Origin: Solirubrobacterales bacterium
Lineage (GTDB): Bacteria; Actinomycetota; Thermoleophilia; Solirubrobacterales; Solirubrobacteraceae
Direction of reading: 5' to 3'
NCBI GenBank assembly: GCA_009781575.1
Contig: WQXW01000061.1
Location: forward strand, 1-8,381
Length of the DNA stretch: 8,381 bases
Shown: positions 7,087-8,381 of the stretch, one piece after another
Numbering within the stretch: position 1 is the first letter of the stretch
How the letters are laid out: every line of letters starts with the position of its first letter
Made by a program: the position numbers and the translations under genes
Notes under the pieces: model-generated
Database searches by the model: none
Seen by the model: only the letters and a program-made list of their open reading frames with translations
What the model was told of the DNA's origin: nothing

Positions 7087-7758
7087 TCAGCCGCTCCCGC
7101 CGGCGAGCGCGGCCTGCGCGGCCTGTGCGGCCTGCGCGGCCTGTGCGGGATCGAGATGCAGCCCGCACTCGGTCTTGGCGGTCCCCGCCCAGCGGCCCTC
7201 GCGCCCGCTCCCCGGCTCGGTGCACGGCGCGCAGCCGATCGAGGCGTAGCCCTGGTCGTGCAGGGGGTTGTAGGGGAGCTGGCGCTCGTGGATGCGCCGC
7301 CACAGCTCCTGCTCGCTCCAGTGGGCGAGGGGGTTGTACTTCCACACGCCACGGCGCTCTTCGCGCTCGATGAGCTCGGCGTCGGCGCGCGTGGGGCCCT
7401 GCTGGCGGCGGATGCCGGTGATCCACGCCTCCGCGCCGTCGAGCACGTGCTCCAGCGCGGCGACCTTGGCGGCCGAGCAGCAGTGGCCGGCCCCGCTCCA
7501 GGGGTCGCCCGGCGAGGCGGCGTCGTGCACCTCGATGGCGATGCCAAAGCGCTCCTCGAACACCTTCCAGGTGGCCAGCGTCTCGGGGAACAGCACGCCG
7601 GTGTCGATCGTGACAACCCGCACCGGGCAGGCGCCGTGGCCGAGGCGGAGCAGCTCATCGACCAGCACCGACTCCTCCTTCTGGAAGGAGCACAGCAGCA
7701 CTGCGCGCTCGCCGTGGCGGCTGACCGCGGTTTGCAGGGTGTCGCTCAGGTCGCTCAT
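7087..7758 (-). CDS. cysH: Assimilatory adenylylsulfate (APS) reductase, iron-sulfur type
   Basis: Reduces APS to sulfite and AMP in assimilatory sulfate reduction, with thioredoxin or glutaredoxin as usual donor. It has 223 residues. Seen: SFQKEES at 24-30 in the place of the nucleotide-binding loop, TIDTGVLFPET at 50-60, the Cys93-Cys94 pair (HCCSAAK), CxxC at Cys176 and Cys179 (GCAPC), and the catalytic cysteine Cys198 in KTECGLH. The CC plus CxxC set binds a [4Fe-4S] cluster and marks the APS-reducing type rather than the PAPS reductase of enteric bacteria, which lacks these cysteines. This fits the absence of APS kinase here. Odd: a C-terminal tail AQAAQAAQAAQAALAGGSG past the catalytic region, coded by tandem repeats. 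The start MSDLSDTL has no Shine-Dalgarno; a GGT/ACC repeat fills the spacer to the upstream reductase. Confidence 0.95.
   Translation of the reverse strand: MSDLSDTLQTAVSRHGERAVLLCSFQKEESVLVDELLRLGHGACPVRVVTIDTGVLFPETLATWKVFEERFGIAIEVHDAASPGDPWSGAGHCCSAAKVAALEHVLDGAEAWITGIRRQQGPTRADAELIEREERRGVWKYNPLAHWSEQELWRRIHERQLPYNPLHDQGYASIGCAPCTEPGSGREGRWAGTAKTECGLHLDPAQAAQAAQAAQAALAGGSG
7109..7144. repeat. 9/18-bp tandem repeat coding for the CysH tail
   Basis: GCGGCCTGC and GCGGCCTGT alternate in four 9-bp units (two perfect 18-bp units, 7109-7126 and 7127-7144). On the minus strand they code for the repeated Ala-Gln-Ala triplets at the CysH C-terminus, about 20 bases from its stop. The frame is preserved, so copy-number change would only lengthen the tail. 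Confidence 0.9.
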
Positions 7759-7767
7759 GGGCCGGTC

Positions 7768-7812
7768 GGTGGTGGTGGTGGTGGTGGTGGTGACGACGGT
7801 GGTGGTGACGAC
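7768..7812. repeat. GGT microsatellite in the spacer before cysH
   Basis: Eight GGT units (7768-7791) are followed by GACGAC (7792-7797), three more GGT (7798-7806) and a second GACGAC (7807-7812). It lies between the sulfite reductase stop and the cysH ATG, about nine bases from the latter, where a Shine-Dalgarno would be expected. On the minus strand it reads as ACC/CCA repeats. The spacer is open in the frame from a TTG on the reductase stop (7841-7839) to a TGA overlapping the cysH ATG, with a run of eight prolines. Seven of those are CCA codons, unlike the G/C-ending codons of real genes here, so translation is doubtful. Copy number could vary by slippage. Confidence 0.9.
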
Positions 7813-7837
7813 GCGGCGGCGCGCAGGGGAGGGCCGC

Positions 7838-8381
7838 TCAAACCGCGCACTCCCCCTCGCCGCGGATCACCTGGAAGGGCGCGTGGCGGTTCCAATCGAT
7901 GAACTCGTTCATGGTCTGCAGGTTGAAATCGACGGGCATCGACAGCTCCTTGACGAGCCCTTCCAGCTCCGGCGTGCCGACGCGCGCGACGAAGTCCCCC
8001 CAGGGCTCGTCATCTCTGCGGTGTCCCTCATAGTGGCGTATCCAGCGCTCCACCGCGTCGGGTATCCGCTTGGCGGGCAGCCGCAGTTTCAGACGCTGCC
8101 CGAACGTGACCTCGCCGCCTTCGAACACTCCGCCCACGTGGGGGATGTAGGCGGGGATCGTGTGCTCGCCCACCTTGATCGAGGCGCCGTAGAAGCCGAT
8201 CGCGCCCACGTGGTGCTGGCCGCAGCCGTTGGGGCAGCCGGAGATCTTGATGTGGATCGCGCGGGTCAGGGGATCGTGGATGGCCATCGCCTCGATCCGC
8301 TCCTGCACGGCCTGATTGAGCCCCATCGAGCTGGTGATGCCGAGCTTGCACGAGTCGGTGCCGGGGCAGGACACCACGTCG
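7838..8381 (-). CDS. Ferredoxin-type sulfite/nitrite reductase, C-terminal part (runs off right edge)
   Basis: Siroheme and [4Fe-4S] reductase that performs the six-electron reduction of sulfite to sulfide (or nitrite to ammonia). Only the last 180 residues are present; the gene begins beyond the right edge. Seen: the cluster- and siroheme-binding cysteines as C-x5-C (CPGTDSC) and C-x3-C (CPNGC), in the contexts VVSCPGTDSCKLGIT and IKISGCPNGCGQHH. A C-terminal domain ends HAPFQVIRGEGECAV. The two activities share this fold and cannot be separated from this half, but the position directly upstream of cysH, cysD and cysN favours assimilatory sulfite reductase. The GTG at 8377 is an internal valine codon, not a start, because the conserved frame continues past it. 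Confidence 0.93.
   Translation of the reverse strand, partial: DVVSCPGTDSCKLGITSSMGLNQAVQERIEAMAIHDPLTRAIHIKISGCPNGCGQHHVGAIGFYGASIKVGEHTIPAYIPHVGGVFEGGEVTFGQRLKLRLPAKRIPDAVERWIRHYEGHRRDDEPWGDFVARVGTPELEGLVKELSMPVDFNLQTMNEFIDWNRHAPFQVIRGEGECAV

Noticed and set aside
6141..7658. 505-codon minus frame ending as CysD
   Set aside because: The first 200 codons are an out-of-frame reading of cysH. The real CysD starts at 7058 with a Shine-Dalgarno and the family N-terminus.

Overview
The window is very GC-rich. It holds ordinary core metabolism on the minus strand plus one plus-strand gene. The GC content, the actinobacterial-type fused biotin carboxylase/biotin carrier protein, the APS-reductase form of CysH and the SucC/SucD sequences suggest an actinomycete-grade bacterium, possibly Thermoleophilia/Solirubrobacterales. 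The phylum is a moderately confident inference and the class is only a guess.

Layout from left to right. At 1-1651 the minus strand carries succinyl-CoA synthetase: sucD (N-terminal 142 codons, running off the left edge) downstream of a complete sucC. Positions 1652-1729 are a short divergent promoter region. At 1730-2413 the plus strand carries a HAD-family (2-haloacid dehalogenase-like) hydrolase. Positions 2414-2812 contain no intact gene: a GC-rich stretch with small repeats, an intrinsic terminator for the HAD gene in a conspicuous T-rich patch (2546-2580), and the C-terminal remnant of a VapC-like PIN-domain toxin on the minus strand (2620-2787). From 8381 down to 2813 a minus-strand run reads: ferredoxin-type sulfite/nitrite reductase (C-terminal part only), cysH, cysD, cysN, then a fused biotin carboxylase/biotin carrier subunit of an acyl-CoA carboxylase.

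The sulfur genes form a complete short assimilation route. CysD/CysN (ATP sulfurylase) make APS from sulfate, CysH of the iron-sulfur APS-reductase type reduces APS to sulfite, and the siroheme reductase takes sulfite to sulfide. No APS kinase is seen, and none is needed with this CysH type. The biotin carboxylase may be a separate transcription unit, since it has its own promoter-like sequence.

The most unusual feature is the gene junctions. Four of the five same-strand junctions carry a short tandem repeat or duplication at or beside the upstream stop codon. In two of them (sucC/sucD and cysD/cysN) the spacer is filled exactly by a mini-ORF that starts on the upstream TGATG and ends on the downstream start codon. 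The downstream genes there lack a visible Shine-Dalgarno sequence, whereas cysD, with a plain 28-bp spacer, has a good one. This could be a translational relay created by junction duplication, or chance openness in GC-rich DNA. No wholly new biological system is evident.
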